Below are positions 49,977 through 58,343 of a DNA stretch of 64,000 bases, one piece after another (position 1 is the first letter of the stretch; the number at the start of each line of letters is the position of its first letter). Source of the stretch: Methylomicrobium agile (GTDB lineage: Bacteria > Pseudomonadota > Gammaproteobacteria > Methylococcales > Methylomonadaceae). The stretch spans positions 3,241,001 to 3,305,000 of the forward strand of contig NZ_JPOJ01000001.1 of the NCBI RefSeq assembly GCF_000733855.1. Reading direction: 5' to 3'. Below the pieces are notes generated by a model that was given only the letters and a program-made list of their open reading frames with translations, made no database searches and had not been told where the DNA came from. A program made the translations under genes and the position numbers.

Positions 49977-50249
49977 TCATCCTTGGCCGGAGTCGGCCTG
50001 CAAGTTGGCCAGCAGGGCCTGCAGATCGATTTCCTGGATGCTGGAGAATACCGATGAATAAGTCGTCGGCTCGGCATCGGTGGTGGTGATGCTGACTCTC
50101 GCATCCTGACCGTCCAGGCTGATCGAAAGCGCCAGATAATCGCTTAACGCATCGGATTCCGCATCGATCAACAGGTCTTGCAGGCTCAATGTCTCCTGCG
50201 TTTGAGTCGGGGGCGCCTCTTGGCCGCTTTGCAAATCTTTCATTTCCAT
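49977..50249 (-). CDS. Orphan type I secretion C-terminal target domain
   Basis: A 90-residue acidic protein. The stretch LSLQDLLIDAESDALSDYLALS, then ARVSITTTD and IDLQALLANLQ resembles the C-terminal target domain (VCA0849 type) that directs giant RTX adhesins to type I secretion. Here it stands alone: no upstream repeats and no secretion ABC genes are nearby. It could be a relic of a deleted adhesin or a small protein on its own. It lies 21 bp after the degenerate receiver gene and may be cotranscribed with it. Confidence 0.5.
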   Translation of the reverse strand: MEMKDLQSGQEAPPTQTQETLSLQDLLIDAESDALSDYLALSISLDGQDARVSITTTDAEPTTYSSVFSSIQEIDLQALLANLQADSGQG

Positions 50250-50270
50250 TCTTTCTATTGTTAGCTCTTG

Positions 50271-50711
50271 TTAGCCGGTACCGAGCGATTCGTAACGGCG
50301 GTTCTGTAATCGCTGCAACAGTTTTGCAACCAATCTCCGCGAAATCCAGGCTTCGCCGTTCACTACCGCGCCGATCAGCTTGCCGACGAACTTTTCCGCG
50401 TCGCCGAGTTCGAGATAGCCGCGCGCGCCTGCCTGAAGGCAGTCGAGGACGCTGTCGTCTTCGAGTCGCGAGCCGGTCAGAATAATCGGGCTGTCGGGAA
50501 TGATCCGGTATAGGTATTCGATGCAGAGAAAAACCTCATCTCTCAGTAATCCGAAACTTACAAAGACGAGAGCGGGTTCAGAAGTTTCAATGAAGCGAAA
50601 AGCGGCAAGCGGATCGTCAAAAAACTGTACGGTAACTCTATCGGTAGGGATCAGACGGGCCAATGTTTCTTGATGATCGATAATCACAATGTCCATTCTT
50701 CCGGTTCCCAT
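50271..50711 (-). CDS. Degenerate NarL-type receiver protein without DNA-binding domain
   Basis: A 146-residue receiver-like protein (Met6 at 50696 is an alternative start). IVIIDHQETLARL and LQAGARGYLELGDA fit the receiver fold, but the expected phospho-acceptor Asp is replaced near residue 52 (LVFVSFGLL). The linker GEAWISRRLVAKLLQRL is that of NarL/LuxR regulators, after which the helix-turn-helix should follow; the protein stops ten residues later. It is therefore truncated, or a signalling-only pseudo-receiver. Confidence 0.65.
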   Translation of the reverse strand: MGTGRMDIVIIDHQETLARLIPTDRVTVQFFDDPLAAFRFIETSEPALVFVSFGLLRDEVFLCIEYLYRIIPDSPIILTGSRLEDDSVLDCLQAGARGYLELGDAEKFVGKLIGAVVNGEAWISRRLVAKLLQRLQNRRYESLGTG

Positions 50712-51091
50712 ACGCCGATTGTTCGTAAACGGCGATAGTTTACCGATTTTTCGAGGTTTGTGAATTGTACGAAAGTACTAAGCCCGATGGCAAAACCGAA
50801 GGCGAATCGGGATGAAAGCGGCTTGAGAGGACGGGGCGGAGGCCCTTGCCCGCCCTTCGGCGGAGAGGATAGGATCCGGCAAGCGTTTTGAACCGGCTGC
50901 CGTTTTGTTTCGGAATGCGCGCGATCGACGCCTTCCCGGCTTGGGTTACACTCCAAAGGGCACAAACCGTTGTAGGGTACGCTGTGAGTACCTTTTTCCC
51001 GATGGTGCGCACAGCGTATCCTACAACTATAACGCGCGCAGCGCGGAGGAACGGTCAAGGGGGCTTTCGGGAAGTGGTTTTTTGCCACATG
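50712..51091. other. Non-coding stretch with a palindromic repeat
   Basis: No gene is supported between the receiver gene and the SulP gene. It contains the dispersed palindrome at 50969-51027 and a smaller CCGCCC/GGGCGG-rich stretch near 50840-50865. Confidence 0.55.
50969..51027. repeat. Inverted repeat, GTAGGGTACGC family
   Basis: The arms 50969-50990 and 51006-51027 pair with a few mismatches. They share GTAGGGTACGCTG with the perfect copy at 27821-27899, so this is a dispersed intergenic family. Confidence 0.65.
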
Positions 51092-52795
51092 CTAAGCCAG
51101 TTCATTGACCGCATCCTGGGTCCGAAAAAACACCTTGCCGGGTTTCAGATGGCCGAGAAAGTCGGTCTTCTGCAGCTTGTCGAGCACCGGGCCTTTCGCT
51201 TCGGAAAGATGCAGCGTGATGTTCCGGTTTTTCAAGGTATCGTTCAGGCCTTCGATCACTTCGAGCGCAGTGCTGTCGATATAGCTGACCGAGGCGAAGA
51301 TCAGCACGATATGCCGGATGTCCGGCTGGCGCCGCAATTGGTCGGTAATGAATTCCTCGACATAGTTTACGTTGGCGAAAGTGAGGTTTTCGTCGACGCG
51401 AAGCAGCAGCAGGTGCCGCCAGGTTTTCACTTCATGGCGTTTGACGTTGCGGAAATGCTCGGTGCCCTGGATGCGTCCGACCACGGCGATGTGCGGATGG
51501 CTCGTGATTCTGAGGTAGCTGATCAGGGTCAGGACGATGCCGAGCGTGATGCCTTCCTCGATGCCGAGCACCAGCACGCCGAGCAGGGTGACGCCTTCGG
51601 CGAGGCCGTCGCTGGCATCGTAGCGCCAGGTGTCGACGATGTTTTTCAACCGGATCAGCGGCGTGATCGCGACCAGAATGATCGCGGCGAGCACCGATTT
51701 CGGGATGGCGGCAAAATAAGGGCTGAAAAACATTAACGCCAGCGCGACGAGACCGGAGGCCGCCAGCATCGCCAGTTGGGTCCGCGCGCCGGCGGAAAAG
51801 TTGACCATTGTGCGGCTGAAGCCTCCGGCCACGGCCATGCCGCCGGACAGGGCCGAGGCGATATTGGCCGCGCCGAGGCCGAACAATTCCTGATTGGGCC
51901 GGATTTTTTCGCCTTTGAGGTTCGCAATCGCCTTGGCGATCGCGACGCTTTCGACATAGGCGACCAGGGCGATCAAGACGGCATAGGGCAGCAGAAGCCG
52001 CCAATGGGCATAATCGCCCATATCGAAGCGCAAAGCGGGAAGTCCGGCCGGAATTGGACCGACTGTGGCGACGCGGTAATCGGTATGGAGATCGAACCGG
52101 TTGACCGCCGCCGCGCCGAGGGCGACCGCCAGTAACGGTCCGCATTTGCTGACGGCGGTAATCCAGGCCGGTTTCATGGCGGTTTTTTTGAGCAGGCCGG
52201 TGAGCGGCCTGCCGAACAGGATCAACAGGGAAAGCGCGCAAAATCCGGTGGCCGCGGCAGCGGGATTGGCCGTTCGTACAGTGTCTGCGTAGCAGCCGAG
52301 ACTCCATGTACAGTCGAATTTTGCCAATCCGAGCAGCGGCGGCAGCTGACTGAATACGATCAGGATCGAGGCGCCGCTGGTAAAGCCGGTCAGCACCGGA
52401 TGGCTGATGAAATTAACGAGGCTCCCCATGCGCAACAGGGCCATCAGCAGCAGAATCATCCCGGTTTCGGCGGCCAGCATCACGGCGCTTTGTTCGGGCT
52501 GATGCAGGGCGCTGATCTCGGGCGAGGCGAGCGCGCTGGCGATCATCACCGCGGCGATCGATACCGGACCGACCGACAAGGTCCGGCTGGTGCCGAACAG
52601 CGCATACAGCATCGGCGGCAAAATGCTGGCATAGAGTCCCAGTTGCGGCGGAATCCCGGCCAGCAGCGCATAAGCGATGCCTTGCGGCACGAGCAGGATG
52701 GCCGTGATCGCGCTGGCGAACGCGTCGCCCTGGAGATCGCTCCGGGAATAGGTTTTGAGCCAGCCGAAAATGGGCAGAAAGTCAGTCGGGCGCAT
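51092..52795 (-). CDS. SulP-family sulfate permease with STAS domain
   Basis: A 567-residue transporter from the ATG at 52795; a TTG 24 bases upstream is less likely. The N-terminal AILLVPQGIAYALLAGIPPQLGLYASILPPMLYALFG and the later FGLGAANIASALSGGMAVAGGFSRT are SulP signatures. The STAS domain (about 440-555) includes ILIFASVSYIDSTALEVI. It lies upstream of the sulfide oxidation genes, read in the same direction, so sulfate or sulfite exchange is a fair guess. Confidence 0.9.
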   Translation of the reverse strand: MRPTDFLPIFGWLKTYSRSDLQGDAFASAITAILLVPQGIAYALLAGIPPQLGLYASILPPMLYALFGTSRTLSVGPVSIAAVMIASALASPEISALHQPEQSAVMLAAETGMILLLMALLRMGSLVNFISHPVLTGFTSGASILIVFSQLPPLLGLAKFDCTWSLGCYADTVRTANPAAAATGFCALSLLILFGRPLTGLLKKTAMKPAWITAVSKCGPLLAVALGAAAVNRFDLHTDYRVATVGPIPAGLPALRFDMGDYAHWRLLLPYAVLIALVAYVESVAIAKAIANLKGEKIRPNQELFGLGAANIASALSGGMAVAGGFSRTMVNFSAGARTQLAMLAASGLVALALMFFSPYFAAIPKSVLAAIILVAITPLIRLKNIVDTWRYDASDGLAEGVTLLGVLVLGIEEGITLGIVLTLISYLRITSHPHIAVVGRIQGTEHFRNVKRHEVKTWRHLLLLRVDENLTFANVNYVEEFITDQLRRQPDIRHIVLIFASVSYIDSTALEVIEGLNDTLKNRNITLHLSEAKGPVLDKLQKTDFLGHLKPGKVFFRTQDAVNELA

Positions 52796-53098
52796 CGAAA
52801 ACAAATAGGTTAGTGACAAAACCGGTCAAAAACAATTTTTCAGCAAGGACCGCGGTTGCGGCCGCGGATGGATCGTTCCTGAAAAACGTCTTCAAGATCG
52901 GAATCAGGCAAGAGCCGGCTGGAAAAGCGCGGAAGGCTGCAATGCATCGCGGAAGGCATTCCCACGCAAAGGGCGTGGGAACGTTGCTGAGTATGGGGCC
53001 GGATTTAGCGCTGCGGATGCGCCGGGTAGAAAGGGGGCTGAATTGCCCGGCGATGGCTCCGCGTTTTTCTTGCGCCGTTTGTCCGGAGCCTTTCTCGC
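52796..53098. other. Intergenic region with a small palindrome
   Basis: No gene is supported. TTCCCACGC and GCGTGGGAA (52959-52981) form a 9-bp palindrome of a type also present at 55996-56021. Confidence 0.5.
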
Positions 53099-54349
53099 TT
53101 ATTGTTCCTTCAAGAATTTTTCCGCATAGCGGGTCTTGTGCGGAATGTCGATCCGGTAGCCTTTCAGCATCAAATGCCAGTACATCCAGGGAAAACCGAC
53201 CTTTTTCCCCCACCACCAGATCCAGCGGTTCATACGCGGATCCAGGAGCGGGAACGAAGGCGTCACCTTGCCGCCATAGGAAAACTCGGCCAGCATCACC
53301 GTGCTCAGCGAAGTCGTCAGCGGGCAGGAACCGTAGCCGTCGTATTGGCTTTCCACACCGGCGCTTTTGATCAGGCGCAAAATGTTGTCGACCACGACCG
53401 GCACTTGTTTGCGGATTGCTGCGGCGGTTTTTGCGTTCGGAGTCGAGGTCGCATCGCCCAGGCCGAAAATGTTCGGATATTTGTTGTGCTGCAGGGTATT
53501 TTCATTCACGTCGACCCAGCCGGCCGCGTTCGCGAGCGGGCTGCGCTTGACGAAATCCGGGGCGCTTTGCGGCGGCGTTACATGGATATAGTCGAATTTT
53601 TTCTCGACCCGCTGTTTATTGCCGTCGCTGTCGGTCGTTTCGAAAATCGCGGTCTTGTTCGGGCCGTCGATCTCGACCAGATTATGGTTGAAACATTTTT
53701 TGATGCCGTAGCCGTCGACCACTTTCTCCAATGCCTTCGCGAAAAACGGGATCCCGAACATGGCCGGACCCGCATTGCAGAACTCGATCGTGAATTTGTC
53801 GAGGATGCCTTTCTTCCGGAAACGGTCGGCCGCCAGATACATGATCTTTTGCGGCGCGCCGGCGCATTTGATCGGCATGGTCGGCTGGGTGAACAGCGCG
53901 GTGCCGCCTTCGAGCGAGCGGATGCACTCCCAGGTATATTCGACGGTTTCGGGCGAATAGTTGCTGCTGACCCGGTTTTTGCCGAGCGTTTCCTTCAGGC
54001 CTTTGATCTTGTCCCAATCCAGTTGCAGGCCGGGGCAGACGACCAGATAATCGTAACTGACCGTTTCGCCCGAACGCAGCGTGACGGTGTTTTGTTCCGG
54101 CTGGAAGCTTTCGGCGTAGTCCTTGATCCAGTTGACCTTCGGGTTGATCAGGTCGGCTTCGTTGCGGGTGGTTTTTTTCAGGGTGTATTCGCCGCCGCCG
54201 ATAATCGTGAAACCCGGCTGGTAATAATGCTTTTCGGAAGGCTCGATCAGGCCGATATCCATTTCCGGCTGTTGCCGAAGCATGTTGTTCGCGACCGACA
54301 CGCCGGCAGCGCCGCCGCCGACGATCAGAAGGGTATGGTGTTGCGACAT
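53099..54349 (-). CDS. sqr: Sulfide:quinone oxidoreductase (SQOR-like)
   Basis: An FAD enzyme of 416 residues from the ATG at 54349. It oxidises sulfide to persulfide or polysulfide and reduces quinone at the membrane. The FAD motif is LLIVGGGAAGVSVA; the redox Cys residues are C162 in PIKCAGAPQKIMYLAA and C342 in YGSCPLTT. The context of both, and VTPPQSAPDFVK...AAGWVDV, resemble human SQOR more than the bacterial type I enzymes. The downstream-acting persulfide dioxygenase is encoded just upstream in the same direction. Confidence 0.93.
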   Translation of the reverse strand: MSQHHTLLIVGGGAAGVSVANNMLRQQPEMDIGLIEPSEKHYYQPGFTIIGGGEYTLKKTTRNEADLINPKVNWIKDYAESFQPEQNTVTLRSGETVSYDYLVVCPGLQLDWDKIKGLKETLGKNRVSSNYSPETVEYTWECIRSLEGGTALFTQPTMPIKCAGAPQKIMYLAADRFRKKGILDKFTIEFCNAGPAMFGIPFFAKALEKVVDGYGIKKCFNHNLVEIDGPNKTAIFETTDSDGNKQRVEKKFDYIHVTPPQSAPDFVKRSPLANAAGWVDVNENTLQHNKYPNIFGLGDATSTPNAKTAAAIRKQVPVVVDNILRLIKSAGVESQYDGYGSCPLTTSLSTVMLAEFSYGGKVTPSFPLLDPRMNRWIWWWGKKVGFPWMYWHLMLKGYRIDIPHKTRYAEKFLKEQ

Positions 54350-54506
54350 AAAATCTCCTCGCTTGAAGTTTCTTATTGGTAGAAGCAAAGCCTCTTTAAT
54401 CTCTCAGGTATCCGTAGACTTTGCCGGGCGAACGTCCGATCGTCCGTCCGGCTTCACTTTTACGCTAAACTCGGCTTAAGTCAACCGGCATTGCGGATTT
54501 ACCGCA

Positions 54507-55595
54507 TCAGAGACTTTTTTGCCAGGCCTCGTAACCGCCGGCAATCGACAGCACGTTCGAATACCCCAGGTTTTGCAGGGTTTGCGCGGCCAGCGCCGCG
54601 CGGCCGCCGGTCCGGCAGTAAACGACGACGGTTTTCGACTTGTCGGCCAGTTCCGGCGTGGCGCCAACTTTGAACTCCAGTACGCCGCGTGGAATCGGCA
54701 GCGCGTTGTCGATATGGCCGGCCGCATATTCGCTCTCTTCGCGCACGTCGACCACGGCAACGCCGCTCTGGTTCAGCAACTGCCTGGCCTTGTCGATGCC
54801 GATTTCGGTGATCCGCTCTTTGGCTGCCGAGACCAGATCCTGCGCGGTGATCATAGCCCGTTCCGGCCGCGTCGAATCGCGCCGCGCCACCGCGTCCTGC
54901 CGCTCGTCTTCATCCAGGCCGCAGTAACGGTTGGCCGGCACCGCTTCATCGATCAGTCGCGGCTTTGGCAGATTCAGGTTGTTCATGATCTTGATGAATT
55001 CCTCGCGGGTTTTGCCGGCCAGGCGCGGATTCGTGATGCGCTCCTGCATGATGCTGCTGACCCAGCGCTGCTGGTAGTCGTGGCCCGGATAAACCAGGGT
55101 TTCGTCGGGCAGAGTAAACAGTTTCCGGGTGATGCAGTCGTACAGCGCGCCCGCATCGCCGCTCTGGAAGTCGGTGCGTCCGCAGCCGCCGATGAACAGC
55201 GAGTCGCCGGTAAACACGCGGTCCCGCCACAGGAACGAGACGCTACCTTGGGTGTGGCCGGGCGTCGCGATGACCTTGATTTTTTCGCCGTTGCCGAATT
55301 CCAGCACATCGCTGTCCTGCAATTGCAGATCCGCGCCGATGGCGCCGCACAACTGGCCGACGCCGGTTTCCGCGCCGAGTTTTTGCCTGAGCAGGCCGCT
55401 GGCGGTGATATGGTCCGCGTGCACATGCGTTTCGAGCGTATATTTCAGCTTCAGGCCGTGCTCGTCGAGCAGGGCGATGTACTCGTCGATATGCGACTTG
55501 ACCGGATCGATCAGCACCGCTTCCCTGGCGTCGGTATCGGCGATGAAATAAGTGTAAGTCCAGGTTTGTGGATCGAATAATTGTTTGAAAATCAT
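54507..55595 (-). CDS. Persulfide dioxygenase-rhodanese fusion
   Basis: A 362-residue fusion. The N-terminal metallo-beta-lactamase domain (1-245) is of the ETHE1 type: HVHADH (H57, H59, D61, H62), H114 in TPGHTQGS, D131 in TGDSLFIGGCGRTDFQ. The C-terminal rhodanese domain (260-362) has the active Cys C327 in VYCRTGGRAAL. It would oxidise glutathione persulfide to sulfite and move sulfane sulfur to sulfite or thiols. Together with the SQOR-like enzyme it forms a sulfide detoxification route. A GGAG ribosome site precedes the ATG. Confidence 0.92.
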   Translation of the reverse strand: MIFKQLFDPQTWTYTYFIADTDAREAVLIDPVKSHIDEYIALLDEHGLKLKYTLETHVHADHITASGLLRQKLGAETGVGQLCGAIGADLQLQDSDVLEFGNGEKIKVIATPGHTQGSVSFLWRDRVFTGDSLFIGGCGRTDFQSGDAGALYDCITRKLFTLPDETLVYPGHDYQQRWVSSIMQERITNPRLAGKTREEFIKIMNNLNLPKPRLIDEAVPANRYCGLDEDERQDAVARRDSTRPERAMITAQDLVSAAKERITEIGIDKARQLLNQSGVAVVDVREESEYAAGHIDNALPIPRGVLEFKVGATPELADKSKTVVVYCRTGGRAALAAQTLQNLGYSNVLSIAGGYEAWQKSL

Positions 55596-56068
55596 TTTGT
55601 CTCTCCTCTTGTTATTAGGAACGATACCGCTAGATTATCGTTTAAATGAATGCTGTTGTGTTAACAGCAATGTACGTGCCAACCTAAAAACGTTCGAATA
55701 GGCGCTTTGAAAATACTCGGTACTTTTCGGCGCAAAAGATTGAGTCTCGGTTCAATTTACAGGCAGAGAATGGATTGATGCCATCCGGCGGGAAAGTTGA
55801 GTGAAGCGGTCCGGCTTTGGAAAAGCGCGGATACCGTTCCTGATGCGTGGTGCTTTGGCGTTTCATCATGTTTCACCGAGACATGAATGTGTTTCACAAG
55901 GCGGTCATGAAACAGATTAAGTGCGTAGGTCGGGTTAGCGATAGCGTAACCCGACGTTTCGAAGCCGTGATTTCGGGATTTTCTCGTTCCGTATGCGTTC
56001 CCACGCTGGAACGTGGGAACGAGTAACGGCCTTTTTCACCCTGGGAACAATACAGTCCGGGGAAAAGG
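55596..56068. other. Non-coding stretch with two palindromic repeats
   Basis: The 61-codon frame at 55684-55869 is not convincing. Palindromes lie at 55929-55955 (GTCGGGTTA arms, nine-base centre) and 55996-56021 (CGTTCCCACG arms). Both belong to families seen elsewhere in the window (14032 and 52959). Confidence 0.6.
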
Positions 56069-56099
56069 TCGATAAATCCCGTTCCGCATACGCTATAAT
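56069..56099 (+). promoter_or_regulatory. Candidate promoter of the Wadjet operon
   Basis: A perfect TATAAT (56094-56099) lies 28 bp upstream of the jetA ATG. TCGATA at 56069-56074 is a possible -35 with a long 19-bp spacer, so the -35 is doubtful. Confidence 0.45.
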
Positions 56100-56127
56100 C
56101 GGCGGACTCTGATTTTAACGGAATTTA

Positions 56128-57591
56128 ATGAGCTTTCACGAATTAAACGCCCGCTTCCGCCGCCTGCACAAGGAACACGCCGCCTGGCGCCTGCTGCGGG
56201 CCGACAATGCGCCGGTGATACTGGCGTTTATCGCCGATTTGTTCGAAGACGACAACGAAGTAGCGTTCGGGCGCGCCCGAGCCGCCCTGGACATGGAACT
56301 CGAACGGCTGCGCGAGCAGGGAAGGCTGGACAGCAAAGAAAATGCGCCGGGCTACCTGCGCCAATGGATACAGTCCGGCTGGCTGCGCGAACTGGACGAC
56401 CGCCTGAGCAAAACCGATGCCTGCGAAGTGGCGCTGCGTTTCTGCCGGCAAATGGACCAGCGCGAGAGCGGCGCCACCGCCTCGCACCTGCGTATCGTCC
56501 AGGATGCAGTGCGCGATCTGTCGGTCGCGCTCAGCCCCGATCCCGGCGAGCGTACGGCCATCCTGGAAGCGCGCAAGGCCGAGATCCAGCGCGAACTGGA
56601 CGACTTGCAGGCGGGCATCGTGCGCGAGTTGTCGGACAGCGAACAGCGCGAACGCATCGTCGAAATTTATCAATTGGCTTCCGTATTGACCGGCGATTTT
56701 CGCCGCGTCGAAGACGACATCCGCCGGCTCGACCAAAGCCTGCGCATCGAGATGATCGAATCCGGCGGCGGCCGCGGCGCGGTCATCCTGAAACTGCTGG
56801 AACAGGAACGGCTGCTGGCCGACAGCGATGCCGGCCGGGCCTTCGACGGTTTTTTCCAATTATTGTGCGACCCGAATCGCAGCACCGAACTTCGCGAGCA
56901 ATTGAAGACGATCTTGACCCGCCCGGCCGCGAAACACCTGAACGACACGCAGGCGCGTTTTCTCGGCAAATTGATGCGCGAATTGAACAAGGAAAGCGAA
57001 CGCGTGTTCCGGGTACGCCGCCGCACCGAGGAAAAACTGCGCCAGTTCGTCGAAAGCGGCGCGGCCTCCGAAATACGCGCGGTCGACCGTTTGCTCGGCA
57101 GGCTCGAAAGGCTGGCGGTCGGCTTCAAGGACGCCGCGATTCCGCTCCGCCACGACACCGGCCTGGCGCTTGCGAGCGGCACGGTCAAGATTTCTTCGCC
57201 GGCCAGCCTGCGCCTGAAAATGCCGGAAGAACCATTGCATACGCGCGGCATCGAAGCCGCGCAAAACGCCTCGACGCCGAGCGCGGCCATGCTCGAGCAG
57301 TTGCATGCGGTGCAGGTGATGCAGATCGCCGAAGGCATGCGCAACATCGTGCGCGGCAGCCGCATTCCGTTGTCGGTCGCGGACGTCATCGAACGCCGGC
57401 CGGTCAAGGCCGGGCTGGAAGAACTGGTCGCCTGCCTGCGGGTGGCGCGGGCGGTCGGGGCGGCCGAACTGAGCGGCCGCCAAACAGTAAGCATCGCCGA
57501 CCGCCAGGGCCGCCGATTCAAGGCCGAAATTCCGCATTACCTGCTCAGCGCCGAGCAGTTTCCCGAGCGGCTGGAAGAATTGCAATTATGA
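56128..57591 (+). CDS. jetA: Wadjet type I subunit JetA (DUF3375)
   Basis: A 487-residue DUF3375 protein, the kleisin-like subunit (MukF-like) of the Wadjet SMC complex. The N-terminus MSFHELNARFRRLHKEHAAWRLLRADNAPVILAFI is divided here into its winged-helix start: FRRLHKEHAAW and DNAPVILAFIADLF. Long coiled-coil segments follow (residues about 170-330). It overlaps jetB by 4 bp and opens the operon. Wadjet restricts plasmids by extruding and cutting circular DNA. Confidence 0.94.
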   Translation: MSFHELNARFRRLHKEHAAWRLLRADNAPVILAFIADLFEDDNEVAFGRARAALDMELERLREQGRLDSKENAPGYLRQWIQSGWLRELDDRLSKTDACEVALRFCRQMDQRESGATASHLRIVQDAVRDLSVALSPDPGERTAILEARKAEIQRELDDLQAGIVRELSDSEQRERIVEIYQLASVLTGDFRRVEDDIRRLDQSLRIEMIESGGGRGAVILKLLEQERLLADSDAGRAFDGFFQLLCDPNRSTELREQLKTILTRPAAKHLNDTQARFLGKLMRELNKESERVFRVRRRTEEKLRQFVESGAASEIRAVDRLLGRLERLAVGFKDAAIPLRHDTGLALASGTVKISSPASLRLKMPEEPLHTRGIEAAQNASTPSAAMLEQLHAVQVMQIAEGMRNIVRGSRIPLSVADVIERRPVKAGLEELVACLRVARAVGAAELSGRQTVSIADRQGRRFKAEIPHYLLSAEQFPERLEELQL

Positions 57592-58343
57592 ACCGCGAAT
57601 ACCGGCAAACCCATTTTTTCGACATGTTGCTGAATCCGGCCGAAGCGGAGGAAATGCCGCCTCCGCCCGTGCCGGAAAGCGAGCCGGAGACGGAGCCCGA
57701 AGAGGAGGCCATGCTGCCGCTCGCACCGCTTGCGGTCGAAGACCAGCAGCAAGGACGCTTGCCGCAGGAAGCGCGGCGCGCCCTGATCGCGCTCATGCGC
57801 CACGGCGTGGTCATGGCCGAGAACAAGCGCCTGTTGTTCGAGGCGCTGTGCCGTTACCGCGCCGGCATTCAGGAACATCTGGCCGACATGAACCTGCGCC
57901 TGTTGCTCGACGAAAAGGCCGGCATCGCGATGCTGCTGACGCAGGGCGGCGATGGCGACGGCGACGAAGAAGGCGCTTCGCTGATCAACCGGCGCACTTT
58001 GTCGCTCTACGATACGCTGCTGCTCCTGGTGCTGCGCAAGCATTACCAGGAACGCGAAACCGCCGGCGAACAACGCGTGATCATCGACAACGAACGCATC
58101 GAAACCGCGCTGCGGCCGTTTCTGCCGCTGACCAACAGCAGCCGCGGCGACCTGCGCCAATTGAACGGCGCCTTGAACACTATGAAGGACCGGCGCATCC
58201 TGGGGGCGGTGCGCGGCGAGGACGACCGTTACGAAATCACCCCGGTGATCCGCTATGTCGTGAACGCGGCGTTTCTGGAGCAAATGCTCGGCGAATACAC
58301 CCGCCTGGCCGAACGGTCCGGCAGCGAGACGAACGATGAATGA
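57588..58343 (+). CDS. jetB: Wadjet type I subunit JetB (DUF4194)
   Basis: A 251-residue DUF4194 protein, the KITE subunit (MukE-like). It begins with FFDMLLNPAE, then an acidic Pro/Glu linker (about 22-45), followed by winged-helix domains (RRALIALMRHGVVMAENKRLLFEAL and LYDTLLLLVLRKHYQERE...). Overlaps: ATGA with jetA and 8 bp with jetC. Confidence 0.93.
   Translation: MNREYRQTHFFDMLLNPAEAEEMPPPPVPESEPETEPEEEAMLPLAPLAVEDQQQGRLPQEARRALIALMRHGVVMAENKRLLFEALCRYRAGIQEHLADMNLRLLLDEKAGIAMLLTQGGDGDGDEEGASLINRRTLSLYDTLLLLVLRKHYQERETAGEQRVIIDNERIETALRPFLPLTNSSRGDLRQLNGALNTMKDRRILGAVRGEDDRYEITPVIRYVVNAAFLEQMLGEYTRLAERSGSETNDE

Noticed and set aside
55684-55869. 61-codon minus-strand frame between the persulfide dioxygenase and jetA
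   Set aside because: No start signal or recognisable domain; lies in a repeat-containing spacer.
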